Positions 27,015 through 35,009 of a DNA stretch of 38,960 nucleotides are shown one piece after another. The notes under the pieces are model-generated. The model did no database searches and had not been told where the DNA came from. It saw only the letters and a program-made list of their open reading frames with translations. The position numbers and the translations under genes were made by a program. Each line of letters begins with the position of its first letter. Position 1 is the stretch's first letter. Source of the DNA: an uncultured Opitutaceae bacterium (GTDB lineage: Bacteria > Verrucomicrobiota > Verrucomicrobiia > Opitutales > Opitutaceae); the NCBI GenBank assembly GCA_937942145.1, contig CALDFV010000032.1, forward strand, positions 1 through 38,960. The letters are read 5' to 3'.

Positions 27015-27617
27015 CTATTGGGCACTGGGAATTATTATTTTCTGCCCAATACGAAGCCTGCGCGGATCAACCCCAGGATTGGCATCGAGCAACGCATTCA
27101 CACTGACTTTGTACTTGGTGCTTAATTTTCCATAGGTGTCGCCTGCGGCAATCGTGTGCGAAATGGATGAAGAAGCGATCGATGGATCACCCTTGCTCGT
27201 CGGGGCCGAAGGAGAAGTCGCCGGTGGAGCGGCTACTTTAACCCCTTCCTTCTCGATTGCCTCGGCTTTCTTCAATGCAGTCCCCGCCTGCATCGCCACG
27301 GAACGCACGCTCCGTTTCACATCGGCGACGTCCTTTTCGATCGCGGTGGTCACAGTGCCCAAATTTGACTCTATTGAAGCGATCTTCCCAGCGGCTTTGC
27401 GTAACATCTCAGAGTTGTCATTTACGGTAGACTCCAGTTTGGAAAGGGATTCAGCAGCCCCGGATATTTCCGCAATGCGAGCCTCTAACTCATTCGCTTT
27501 CGAAAAGCCAAGCCAACCAAGCCAAACGCCGATCACTGCGATGATTACAGCCGCAATTCCGATAAACAATGGCGTTTTTGAGGAGGCATCCAAATCGGCA
27601 GATGATAGATTATCCAT
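27015..27617 (-). CDS. Membrane-anchored LysM protein with coiled coil
   Basis: A 200-residue protein: a membrane helix at about residues 17-36 (FIGIAAVIIAVIGVWLGWLG), a coiled-coil-like stretch at 40-125 rich in Glu, Lys, Ser and Ala, a Pro/Ala/Ser linker, and one LysM domain at 152-197 (HTIAAGDTYGKLSTKYKVSVNAL, then RLRIGQKIIIP). LysM binds N-acetylglucosamine in peptidoglycan, so the protein probably links the inner membrane to the wall. No enzymatic domain is present. Confidence 0.85.
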   Translation of the reverse strand: MDNLSSADLDASSKTPLFIGIAAVIIAVIGVWLGWLGFSKANELEARIAEISGAAESLSKLESTVNDNSEMLRKAAGKIASIESNLGTVTTAIEKDVADVKRSVRSVAMQAGTALKKAEAIEKEGVKVAAPPATSPSAPTSKGDPSIASSSISHTIAAGDTYGKLSTKYKVSVNALLDANPGVDPRRLRIGQKIIIPSAQ

Positions 27618-27733
27618 TTTATTTGAGCGTTAAATTTCATCACAAACGAGTCAGCCATTAGGCCATTCGATAGGCGTCTGCAGATGTTATTCCTATACTT
27701 GTTCTTTCAATAGCTATGGATTTCAAGATATTC

Positions 27734-27762
27734 TTGACAGCAATCCTAATTCGACGTCTTTT
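27734..27762 (+). promoter_or_regulatory. Possible promoter of tRNA-Pro
   Basis: A consensus -35 box TTGACA (27734-27739) is followed after 17 bp by TCTTTT (27757-27762), a poor -10. The predicted start would lie about 8 bp before the tRNA. The -35 is convincing, the -10 is not. Confidence 0.4.
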
Positions 27763-27776
27763 GACGCCTCTTTTTG

Positions 27777-27853
27777 CGGGGCGTAGCTTAGCCTGGTAGA
27801 GCGCCTGGTTTGGGACCAGGAGGTCGAAGGTTCGAATCCTTTCGCCCCGACCA
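27777..27853 (+). tRNA. tRNA-Pro (anticodon UGG)
   Basis: A complete 77-nt cloverleaf. The acceptor stem pairs CGGGGCG (27777-27783) with CGCCCCG (27843-27849), followed by discriminator A and an encoded CCA (27851-27853). The anticodon stem CCTGG/CCAGG encloses TTTGGGA with anticodon TGG at 27811-27813. The T arm has GGTTCGAATCC. UGG reads CCN proline codons, more efficiently when U34 is modified to cmo5U, the product of CmoA/CmoB encoded 11 kb upstream. Confidence 0.98.
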
Positions 27854-28035
27854 TTTTCACTACTGAGAATGGTCGCACCGCAAATCGGACACGCCTTCCC
27901 TGAAGGAGTCCCCGCCCGAAAGGCTGCGAACCGGGAAAGGTTCGACGAAGCGAGCCCGCGAGCGGAGAAGGGGCTTGCGAAGCAAGAGTCCGAAGGACCT
28001 CGACTGAAAGGAGAGCCAATCCTTTCGCCCCGACC
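27835..28035 (+). repeat. Hairpin train bracketed by 18-bp copies of the tRNA-Pro 3' end
   Basis: The bases 27835-27852 of the tRNA (AATCCTTTCGCCCCGACC) recur exactly at 28018-28035, 183 bp later. Between them lies a chain of small hairpins: CCTTC/GAAGG (27894-27906), GCC/GGC with loop CGAAA (27914-27924), CGAACC/GGTTCG with loop GGGAAA (27927-27944), CTTGC-GAA-GCAAG (27974-27986) and GTCC-GAA-GGAC (27988-27998). Such spacing and the tRNA-tail copy recall the E. coli tyrT repeats (about 178 bp, each starting with 19 bp of the tRNA 3' end) that produce rtT RNA. The alternative is a small element inserted at a tRNA attachment site; no integrase is present. Confidence 0.7.
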
Positions 28036-28281
28036 GCTTATTCAACAGAGAAATCTGGTCTTCTGCCACATAATTGAGCTTCGCGTCAGATGTTCACGAC
28101 TAAATCAGTAATCGGTACAACGAGCGTGCCTTAACACCCAGGTCCTATTTTCCCAGTCACCGACTGAATTGCCTTAAGTTCAAATGCATGAAAAGGATCC
28201 TCCAAAGCTTTCCGCACTAAAACCTGTCAAAGTCGCGGGTTGCAAAAGCGCGGCAATCCGTTGTTCTTCCTCCATACGAAA
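28036..28281. other. Intergenic region before the HDOD gene
   Basis: About 245 bp following the second tRNA-tail copy. I see no gene, terminator or clear promoter. A TTG at 28240 is in frame with the HDOD protein but gives an unusual N-terminal extension. Confidence 0.45.
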
Positions 28282-29145
28282 ATGTCTAGCGAAGAAATTC
28301 AGATCTCGGTCCCATTGCTGCTTGAGTTCTCGTCGAACCTACCTGCCTCTCCCCGAATATTTGCTCGACTATCGAAGCTCATCGAAAATGAAGACACCGG
28401 TCTTGATTACGTAGCTTCAATTGTAAAAATGGACCCCAGTCTCGCCGCGCATATTTTGCGGGTCACCAACAGCGCCTACTATGGGAGTGCCATTAAGCTC
28501 AACGACATAGAGTCCGCCATTGCAAGAATAGGGTTTAACGAAGTCCACAAGGTGCTGAGCGTCGTAATCGCTCACGATTCCTTTTATCAAGCCCTGCCTG
28601 TCTACGGGGTGACTGCGACAGAGTATGCAGATGACTGCATTGCCATTGCAGTCGCATCAGAGGTGATTTCAATGAAAGTCGGGATGGATATGAACGCCCC
28701 GTGTATCACGGGCCTTCTCCATGGAATTGGAAAACTCGCGATCAACCTCTACATCGAAAAACTCGGCAAATCATCTCGGTTGATCGAGACCCAGAGCCGA
28801 GAGATCATACATCGCGAGGAGAGGAACACGTTTGGAATTACAAGCTTAAAGGCCGGCTCGGAACTGCTGAAGCATTGGCAGTTTGAATCGGAAATCTGGC
28901 TGCCAATAAGACAGCAGAACGATCCTGTGCGAGCAACGAACTACATACTTCAGACCGCGATTCTCACCCTCGCCCTCTGGGGGACAGACAATTTCGGGGC
29001 GTACAACAGTGAAGCATCGCTCCCGAAAAACATCACTTGGGCCCTGAAAGAGCTCAACATCGATCGCAGCGACGTTCCTAGCCTCATGGACGAAATTCGA
29101 TTTGAATTCAATGATCGCCAAAACCTCTTCTCCATGTTGATTTAA
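28282..29145 (+). CDS. HDOD domain protein
   Basis: A 287-residue protein whose body is an HDOD domain: LPASPRIFARLSKLIEN, VKMDPSLAAHILRVTNSAYYGS, IESAIARIGFNEV and GLLHGIGKLAIN are typical. HDOD domains are HD-like but usually lack the metal-binding residues and act in signalling, often with cyclic-di-GMP or two-component systems. No output domain is attached. The ATG at 28282-28284 is preferred to an upstream TTG. It stands just before the TPR gene but not close enough to prove co-transcription. Confidence 0.88.
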   Translation: MSSEEIQISVPLLLEFSSNLPASPRIFARLSKLIENEDTGLDYVASIVKMDPSLAAHILRVTNSAYYGSAIKLNDIESAIARIGFNEVHKVLSVVIAHDSFYQALPVYGVTATEYADDCIAIAVASEVISMKVGMDMNAPCITGLLHGIGKLAINLYIEKLGKSSRLIETQSREIIHREERNTFGITSLKAGSELLKHWQFESEIWLPIRQQNDPVRATNYILQTAILTLALWGTDNFGAYNSEASLPKNITWALKELNIDRSDVPSLMDEIRFEFNDRQNLFSMLI

Positions 29146-29181
29146 AACAGACCATATTGGGAGACATAGCCCCCAACACCC

Positions 29182-32007
29182 GTGCGTTCTCAAGCATTCC
29201 AGGAAATTCCAACTCTTTCTCGATCGCTTAAAATACCTAAAGCGTTCTCCGCATTTTTATCCAAAATGCTGATCGGATTCATAGTCCTGAATCCCAATTG
29301 CATAAGGTCCCAAAACATCGTGTACGAGACGATGCCGGAATTGATTGAACGAGGGACGACCGCCTTCTCCCGAGGTGATTATTCGGAGGCCGCAACCGCT
29401 TTTCAGAAGCTTCAATCAATCTATTCAGAAGAACCTGAATGGCAGGAAACACGACTTAGCGAAAAGCTAATGCCAATCGCTGGATACGCCGCTCTGCGAG
29501 CGGGGCTCTACGACCAAGCCATTGAGTCTCTCGGCACCTTTTTGGATCAGGGAAGCCCCGCTTACAGTCAGGAAATTTTCGCTAAGTATACACTAGCCCT
29601 CACACTGAAAAAAAAAGGCGAGCATGAGAAGGCGCTAAAGGCCTTTCTAGAATTTCGGGAATCCACCTCTTCAGCATCGCAGCAGGGAATTGCCTTGATC
29701 CACGAAGCGGATATTCACCTTAAATCCGGCCAATCCTCGGTCGCGACCCGCTTGCTACATGGGGTAACCGAGAGTGAGGTGGCTATTCGAGTGCAAACGC
29801 AGGCCCGACTACGGCTACTTCAAGAACAGATTAAATTAGGAGAGCTTAACGAAGCCGCAAAAACGCTACTCAAGAGTCCTTGGCAATCGGATACGATGCC
29901 CGAACTGGCGCTTCTCGCATTCATAGCCATCGAATCGGGTGACGCTTTTATCAAAAACGAGTTGTATGATGAAGCTCTCCGAGCCTACCAGATCGTTCCT
30001 TCAAAAAGTGTCTTGCTTGAAAAGCAAGTTCAGAAACTAGCCGAACTGAAGAACGTATTTGAAAAACGTAGACATAATGTCGGCATGGGCGGATTCATGT
30101 GGACTAACTTTTATGAACAAGTGATTCAATCAGCCGCATCCCAGCTTGAAGCTCTAAAAGAGGCTCCTGACTATACCGACCAGCTATTGCTTCGTCGTGG
30201 TAGAGCATCGCTTCTGACGGGACGTCCATTCGAGTCTTGGCTCCTCTTCGAGCGCTTAGCCCATGATTCGTCTAGCAATTACATGGAGCAAGGCCATTTA
30301 AATTGGATACTCGCCGCCAAGGGACTCCATCGATTCACCGCCGCAATCTCAATCGCCAAAAACTATCTCCAACTGTATCCAGGATCTGATTCTGTGGACG
30401 ATGCGCTAATGTTGATCGCTAGCTCGCTAATAGATTCGCAACAATATGATGAAGCGATCAAAGCCCTTACCGAACTGTCCGAGAATGCCGCGAACCAAGA
30501 TTACAGAATCTCATCGCTCTATCAGCGTGGACAATGCCACATGCGGTTAGGCAATTACCCCGTGGCTAGAGCCGATTTCGACAATGTCGCCCTCAAAGCT
30601 TCTGAACCGATACTTGCGCAACGAGCAAAACTCTGGTCAGGAATAAGTCAGTTTCTTGAGAGCGACTTTGAAGAAGCCCTGTCAACTTTCAACGATCTTT
30701 ACGCCAAAACCGGAAGTAGAGAGTTAAAGGGAGAAGCCCTTTATCGGGCCGCATGCTGCCAGTATTCTCTTTATTCATACGAAGAAGCAATCAAGCTCCT
30801 CGTCGAGTATTCCAATCAGTTCGCAGGACATGCCAGAGAATTTGAGGCCCAACTGCTACTTGGAGACAGCTACTATGCCCTAAACAGAATAGAGGACGCC
30901 ATTTCCCGCTACCAGACCATCCCTTTGGATGTTCCCGATCTAGCCCATCTCGCTGCCGTTCAAACTGCGTTTGCCTACGAGCAAGCAAACCAATACGAAG
31001 ACGCCATTCGTACACTGGAAAGACGATCCAGACTGGAACACGATCCCTACAACTTTACAGAAGTCCAACTGGTCTATGCCGAAATGCAACTAAAGCAGGG
31101 TACCCAAAACGGTGCCCTCGACGCGTTGGACCTGGCGGTTGTCAAACACGGCAACAGCTTAAACACCGAGAATATGCTCGAGGCTATCAAGCAGCTCACT
31201 ACTCTAAGGAAAGGCAACTATACGGTGCTCTACAACCTTGCTTTGGATCAACGGAGGTACAGGCTGGCAGCGCGATTGGGATTGCTAAGAGCGCTCGATT
31301 TGCGAGACAAAGACCTTCTGTTTCAGAGTAACGAGGCGTTTTTGGAATTGGCCAACGAAATTCCGATTGAAGAGCTTCCTCCCGAATGCCTCGCCCATAT
31401 TGGTTTGGAACTCGTCAAACTGGAATTTGAAAATGGCCCTCGGCTCTTAGAGAGCCTTCTCGTTAAGTACCCGAATAGTAATTACGCAGCGTTCGCTTAC
31501 TACGGGTTCGCTATATCGGAAGAAGCAGCAGGCCAATTAGGGGCCGCCTTAGGGTGGCTCAATCGCATAGGAACTCGCGACATCAACTCTCCCATTTATG
31601 TTGATACGCTTCAACTAGAAGGCTCAGCAAGAATGCATCTCGGCGAATACGCTGCTGCGCAAGTCGCTTTCGAGACCATTCTCTCGTTTAGATGGGCGAG
31701 TAGCAAACAAAAGGCGACAAGCCTGCTTTCTCTCGCCAGGCTCAAGGATTTGCAGGGTCACCCCAAACAGGCCGTTGCCTACTGCCAGCGCGTTTTCACT
31801 CTTTACCCAGGAATTACGGATGCAGCCGCAAAGGGCTATCTGGCCAGCGCCGAATATTTGGTCCAGATCGAGGAAAATGCGAAAGCCATCGAGATCCTGG
31901 ACGAATTTCTAGGACGTCAGGAATACAGACAGACCGAGCAATTCAAGATAGCTAAAGGCCTTTACTCACGACTTAGTGAAGCTCAGGGAAAGGAACAAAA
32001 ATCATGA
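29182..32007 (+). CDS. Large exported TPR-repeat protein
   Basis: A 941-residue protein made almost wholly of tetratricopeptide-like helical pairs (for example AFSRGDYSEAATAFQKLQS, AGLYDQAIESLGTFL, SQQYDEAIKALTELSENAA, SLYSYEEAIKLLVEYSNQF, QANQYEDAIRTLERRS). A hydrophobic stretch ending near NCIRSQ at residues 29-45 looks like a signal peptide, so it is probably periplasmic. The GTG at 29182 is the earliest start; an internal ATG at 29266 would place the hydrophobic segment at the very N-terminus and may be the true one. Its TGA overlaps the ATG of the next gene. TPR proteins of this kind act as scaffolds; the partner is likely among the next two genes. Confidence 0.85.
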   Translation: MRSQAFQEIPTLSRSLKIPKAFSAFLSKMLIGFIVLNPNCIRSQNIVYETMPELIERGTTAFSRGDYSEAATAFQKLQSIYSEEPEWQETRLSEKLMPIAGYAALRAGLYDQAIESLGTFLDQGSPAYSQEIFAKYTLALTLKKKGEHEKALKAFLEFRESTSSASQQGIALIHEADIHLKSGQSSVATRLLHGVTESEVAIRVQTQARLRLLQEQIKLGELNEAAKTLLKSPWQSDTMPELALLAFIAIESGDAFIKNELYDEALRAYQIVPSKSVLLEKQVQKLAELKNVFEKRRHNVGMGGFMWTNFYEQVIQSAASQLEALKEAPDYTDQLLLRRGRASLLTGRPFESWLLFERLAHDSSSNYMEQGHLNWILAAKGLHRFTAAISIAKNYLQLYPGSDSVDDALMLIASSLIDSQQYDEAIKALTELSENAANQDYRISSLYQRGQCHMRLGNYPVARADFDNVALKASEPILAQRAKLWSGISQFLESDFEEALSTFNDLYAKTGSRELKGEALYRAACCQYSLYSYEEAIKLLVEYSNQFAGHAREFEAQLLLGDSYYALNRIEDAISRYQTIPLDVPDLAHLAAVQTAFAYEQANQYEDAIRTLERRSRLEHDPYNFTEVQLVYAEMQLKQGTQNGALDALDLAVVKHGNSLNTENMLEAIKQLTTLRKGNYTVLYNLALDQRRYRLAARLGLLRALDLRDKDLLFQSNEAFLELANEIPIEELPPECLAHIGLELVKLEFENGPRLLESLLVKYPNSNYAAFAYYGFAISEEAAGQLGAALGWLNRIGTRDINSPIYVDTLQLEGSARMHLGEYAAAQVAFETILSFRWASSKQKATSLLSLARLKDLQGHPKQAVAYCQRVFTLYPGITDAAAKGYLASAEYLVQIEENAKAIEILDEFLGRQEYRQTEQFKIAKGLYSRLSEAQGKEQKS

Positions 32008-32918
32008 AAACGTTCACTTGGGCCTTCATGCTGCTAACCTTTCTCTCCACGGCTTTTCCGGTAACCGACTCAATTGAACTAGCGAACGGGAAAACCGTCC
32101 ATGGTGTATTGTCTGGCCGACAGTCAATCTATGTGACTCTCACCATTTCTGAAGGCCAGAGCAAAGCTGAAATACGCCTTAATCCGGATGAAATAGTGGG
32201 TATCCATTTTTCGGATTCCGATCAGAAAGACGAAGCCATTAAGCAATACCCGGCCAGCGACCCCTATCAAACGACTATTCTCCTAGAAAGCCTAGTGAGA
32301 AAACGTCTACCCTACCTGGAACTTCTTTCACATTCCGACGAAACGCTTTTCGCTATGCTAATGGAGTCCTACATCCAGTCTGGAAGGGCTTCTGATGCTC
32401 TCGATCGGGCTAAACTATGGAGAACCAAACTCCGAGCGAACGAAGTTATAGACCAACTTGATGAACTTCAAATTGTGGCGGCTAAAAACGTTGGCGAATT
32501 GGATGAAGCAGTGTTTTACAGCAAGCGGTGGATCGACTCTGGAAAGTCTGCTAGTCAAACCGCATTGCCCTGGTGCGTTCTCGCGGAAAAATCCTTGAAT
32601 GAGGGTCAAATAGAGGATGCTCTTTGGCTTGCCCTAAATCCGATCGTCTTTACAAAACCCAACGCTCCTAGATTCATTGAAAGCGCCTACGAAATTGCGG
32701 TATTCTCGGCCTATCAACTCAATGACTACGAATACGCTCTCAAACTTTACACCGACATGAAATTTAGAAAACTGAATTGGCCCATTGATTCAGACAAAGC
32801 TGATATCCTAACCAAACTTGAAAACCACGAAACGATTCGATCTTCCAACCCTTCGTTGAAAGAGAGCTCGTCTTCCAACGCATCAAACGACCTACTCAAA
32901 GTAGTCGGCGCACCTTGA
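32004..32918 (+). CDS. Exported protein with helical repeats, unknown
   Basis: A 304-residue protein with a signal peptide (residues 1-20, ending near AFPVTDS), a short beta-rich segment (SIELANGKTVHGVLSG, LTISEGQSKAEIRLNPDEIVGIHF) and a TPR-like helical region after residue 85. I do not recognise it as a named family. It overlaps the preceding TPR gene by ATGA, so the two are translated together, and an ExbB/TolQ gene follows 16 bp later. The three probably form one envelope complex. Confidence 0.8.
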   Translation: MKTFTWAFMLLTFLSTAFPVTDSIELANGKTVHGVLSGRQSIYVTLTISEGQSKAEIRLNPDEIVGIHFSDSDQKDEAIKQYPASDPYQTTILLESLVRKRLPYLELLSHSDETLFAMLMESYIQSGRASDALDRAKLWRTKLRANEVIDQLDELQIVAAKNVGELDEAVFYSKRWIDSGKSASQTALPWCVLAEKSLNEGQIEDALWLALNPIVFTKPNAPRFIESAYEIAVFSAYQLNDYEYALKLYTDMKFRKLNWPIDSDKADILTKLENHETIRSSNPSLKESSSSNASNDLLKVVGAP

Positions 32919-32934
32919 ACTCGGAATCCAAACC

Positions 32935-33663
32935 ATGCGCACATCCATAACACACACACTGGTCCTTTCTGGCTCCCTGCTTCTTAGCTCAGAGCTATTG
33001 GGGCAAGATGACAATGCCACCAAGGTTAAGAGCTCGACTCTGTGGAATATGATAGAGCAAGGCGGCTGGGCGATGATTCCTCTTGGGATCTGTTCATTGG
33101 CTTTAACCTATCTTATAATCCACAGCCTACGAGAGACCAATCCCTCGCGTTTTGGCACAGAATTCTTCGGGACCCGAATGCAATCATTGTGCGGAAGCGG
33201 GAAGCTCGAAGAAGCGCTCGCTGCAGCCAAACAGGAACCTACTCTTCTAGGGAAAGCATTCACCGCGGCACTCCCAAAACTAAACGCGGAAAACCGGGAA
33301 ACGGATCGCGAGAAGGTAGAGGAGACTATTCAGGAACATTTTGAACTGGAGGAACACAGCATTGGACAATGGATACACTACATTAATGTGATTGCAACGG
33401 TTTCCCCCATGATAGGGCTGCTCGGAACGGTTAGCGGAATGATTGGGGCCTTTCAAACAATGTCCGCTGGCGGCATGGGTCGGCCGGAGCTACTAGCGGG
33501 TGACATTGGAGAGGCTCTGATTACAACCGCTACCGGTCTGTGTATTGGTATTCCCGCGATGATTGCTCACTCCTATTTCAACAATCGTCTAAATAACCAG
33601 CTCGTAGAAAACGCTCAACGGGCCAACGCCATTAGCGAAAGCTTGTTGAGCCCCCCTCGCTAG
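32935..33663 (+). CDS. MotA/TolQ/ExbB proton channel family protein
   Basis: A 242-residue protein with an N-terminal signal-like segment (about 1-23), a first membrane helix at 44-66 and the conserved helices INVIATVSPMIGLLGTVSGMIGAFQTM and ALITTATGLCIGIPAMIAHSYF. These mark the channel subunit that uses proton motive force to drive an outer-membrane or envelope process. An ExbD/TolR partner normally follows, but the next gene is rsmD. The linked upstream TPR protein suggests a dedicated envelope system. The signal sequence before the first helix is seen in longer ExbB versions. Confidence 0.92.
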   Translation: MRTSITHTLVLSGSLLLSSELLGQDDNATKVKSSTLWNMIEQGGWAMIPLGICSLALTYLIIHSLRETNPSRFGTEFFGTRMQSLCGSGKLEEALAAAKQEPTLLGKAFTAALPKLNAENRETDREKVEETIQEHFELEEHSIGQWIHYINVIATVSPMIGLLGTVSGMIGAFQTMSAGGMGRPELLAGDIGEALITTATGLCIGIPAMIAHSYFNNRLNNQLVENAQRANAISESLLSPPR

Positions 33664-33670
33664 CGTCTCA

Positions 33671-34228
33671 ATGCGTATTTCTGGCGGCAAAGCTCGAGGG
33701 GTTGAACTTCGTGTGTCCAAAAAATCGGTCCATCGTCCTGCTATGGATCGATTGCGACAGGGGATTTTTTCGAGCTTGGGACAAACCGTAGTCGATGCTC
33801 GCGTTTGCGATCTTTATGCCGGTACCGGTTCCTACGGTCTCGAAGCGCTAAGCCGCGGTAGCGGCTCCTGCTGCTTTATCGAGCTGAACCGAAACGCCTG
33901 CACTATGATCAAGAATAATTTGCGGATTGTCGCCAAGAGTATGGGGGAGCCTAATTTAATCGCAAAAGTGATTCAGGGCGACGCGGTGAAGACCGTTGGG
34001 CAGATAGACGAAAATTACGACATCATTTTCGTGGATCCTCCTTACGATGCAATTACCCATTCAGCCCCAAAACTCTTCGCCGCATTGGATCGTGCATTGA
34101 GTGATAATGGCCTCGTTGTATTTGAAATGCCAGGGAACCTAGAAATCATTCCCGAAGGCTGGATTTTGAAAAAGCGACTCGGGAAGGGAAACAACCAGCC
34201 AACTGCATGCCTTTACAAAAGGGCTTGA
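33671..34228 (+). CDS. rsmD: 16S rRNA (guanine(966)-N2)-methyltransferase
   Basis: Methylates G966 of 16S rRNA. The 185-residue protein has MRISGGKARG at the start, RPAMDRLRQGIFSSLG, the SAM loop CDLYAGTGSYGLEALSRG and the catalytic FVDPPYD (an N/DPPY motif), as in the RsmD family. It lies 7 bp behind the ExbB gene, in the same direction. Stop is TGA. Convergent with rsmE, 60 bp away; the two make a small rRNA-modification pair. Confidence 0.95.
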   Translation: MRISGGKARGVELRVSKKSVHRPAMDRLRQGIFSSLGQTVVDARVCDLYAGTGSYGLEALSRGSGSCCFIELNRNACTMIKNNLRIVAKSMGEPNLIAKVIQGDAVKTVGQIDENYDIIFVDPPYDAITHSAPKLFAALDRALSDNGLVVFEMPGNLEIIPEGWILKKRLGKGNNQPTACLYKRA

Positions 34229-34288
34229 TCAATATCATCGGAACAGCCGGCTCGTAATAGTGAATCACCGAAATCTCCAAATCGAACT

Positions 34289-35002
34289 CTAGCTTCGCAA
34301 TCGATGGTTCAAAAGTGAGAGACCTGCGACTACAGCGGTTTCGGTGCGAAGCGGCCGATCGCCAAGATGGGCCAATTCAAATTCCTCAGCTCTCAGCGCC
34401 TTTCTTTCCAAACTCGTCCAACCGCGCTCGGAACCTATGGCAATAACAATAGAGCTTTGAGAAAATGGAATGTCTGCCAAGTGGTGCTTCGCTTCATAGT
34501 TATCCAGGGCAATCCTTTCGCCACCGCAGTCCAATTGAGCGATTGCCTCTTCTAAGGAGATTCCGAATACAACGGATGGGATACGAGTGCTGAACGCCTG
34601 GGCCGCACCCGCGACAACATGCCGCCTCCATTCTCCTGTCCTCCACAACTTCGAGTTTGCATAGGAGGGTTCACCCCTTTCGGTCGAGACAAAGGTTAGG
34701 CTTCGCGCTCCAACCGTAGTGGCCTCTTGCAAGATCTTCCGATTGGTTTGGGGACGCGACAATCCAACGATGACGTCAATCGGTGGCAATGGCGGATCCT
34801 CTCGGTCCAGCTCAAATTGTAGCTCAACGGATTTCTCCCCTATTTGAGAGAGAATTGCCTTTCCGCTCTTTCCATTGACTATTCCGGCATCAAAGCTGTC
34901 TCCCACCTTTCGTTCCAGAATTTCGGTTACGTGATTGATTCGGATGTCGTTTCTTGCGAATCGAGTGCCGGTTTCGTTCTTCTCGAATAAAACGATATTC
35001 AT
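34289..35002 (-). CDS. rsmE: 16S rRNA (uracil(1498)-N3)-methyltransferase
   Basis: Methylates U1498 of 16S rRNA with a SPOUT trefoil-knot fold. The 237-residue protein shows an N-terminal PUA-like part (RNDIRINHVTEILERKVGDSF) and the C-terminal knot with HLGDRPLRTETAVVAGLSLLNH, typical of RsmE. The knot motif usually read as IGPEGG is IGSERGW here, changing Pro to Ser and Gly to Arg. The rest of the fold is kept, so activity is likely but not certain. Confidence 0.9.
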   Translation of the reverse strand: MNIVLFEKNETGTRFARNDIRINHVTEILERKVGDSFDAGIVNGKSGKAILSQIGEKSVELQFELDREDPPLPPIDVIVGLSRPQTNRKILQEATTVGARSLTFVSTERGEPSYANSKLWRTGEWRRHVVAGAAQAFSTRIPSVVFGISLEEAIAQLDCGGERIALDNYEAKHHLADIPFSQSSIVIAIGSERGWTSLERKALRAEEFELAHLGDRPLRTETAVVAGLSLLNHRLRS

Positions 35003-35009
35003 CGGTACA

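Noticed and set aside
27723-28019. Minus-strand frame of 98 codons over tRNA-Pro with GAKGFEPSTSWSQTRRSTRLSYAP
   Set aside because: It is the translated antisense of tRNA-Pro; such peptides recur as spurious proteins in databases.
27835-28035. CRISPR array
   Set aside because: Only two copies of the repeat, with a single 165-bp spacing and no cas genes.
34229-34288. Terminator between rsmD and rsmE
   Set aside because: AGCCGGCT is a short palindrome without a stable stem or T-run.
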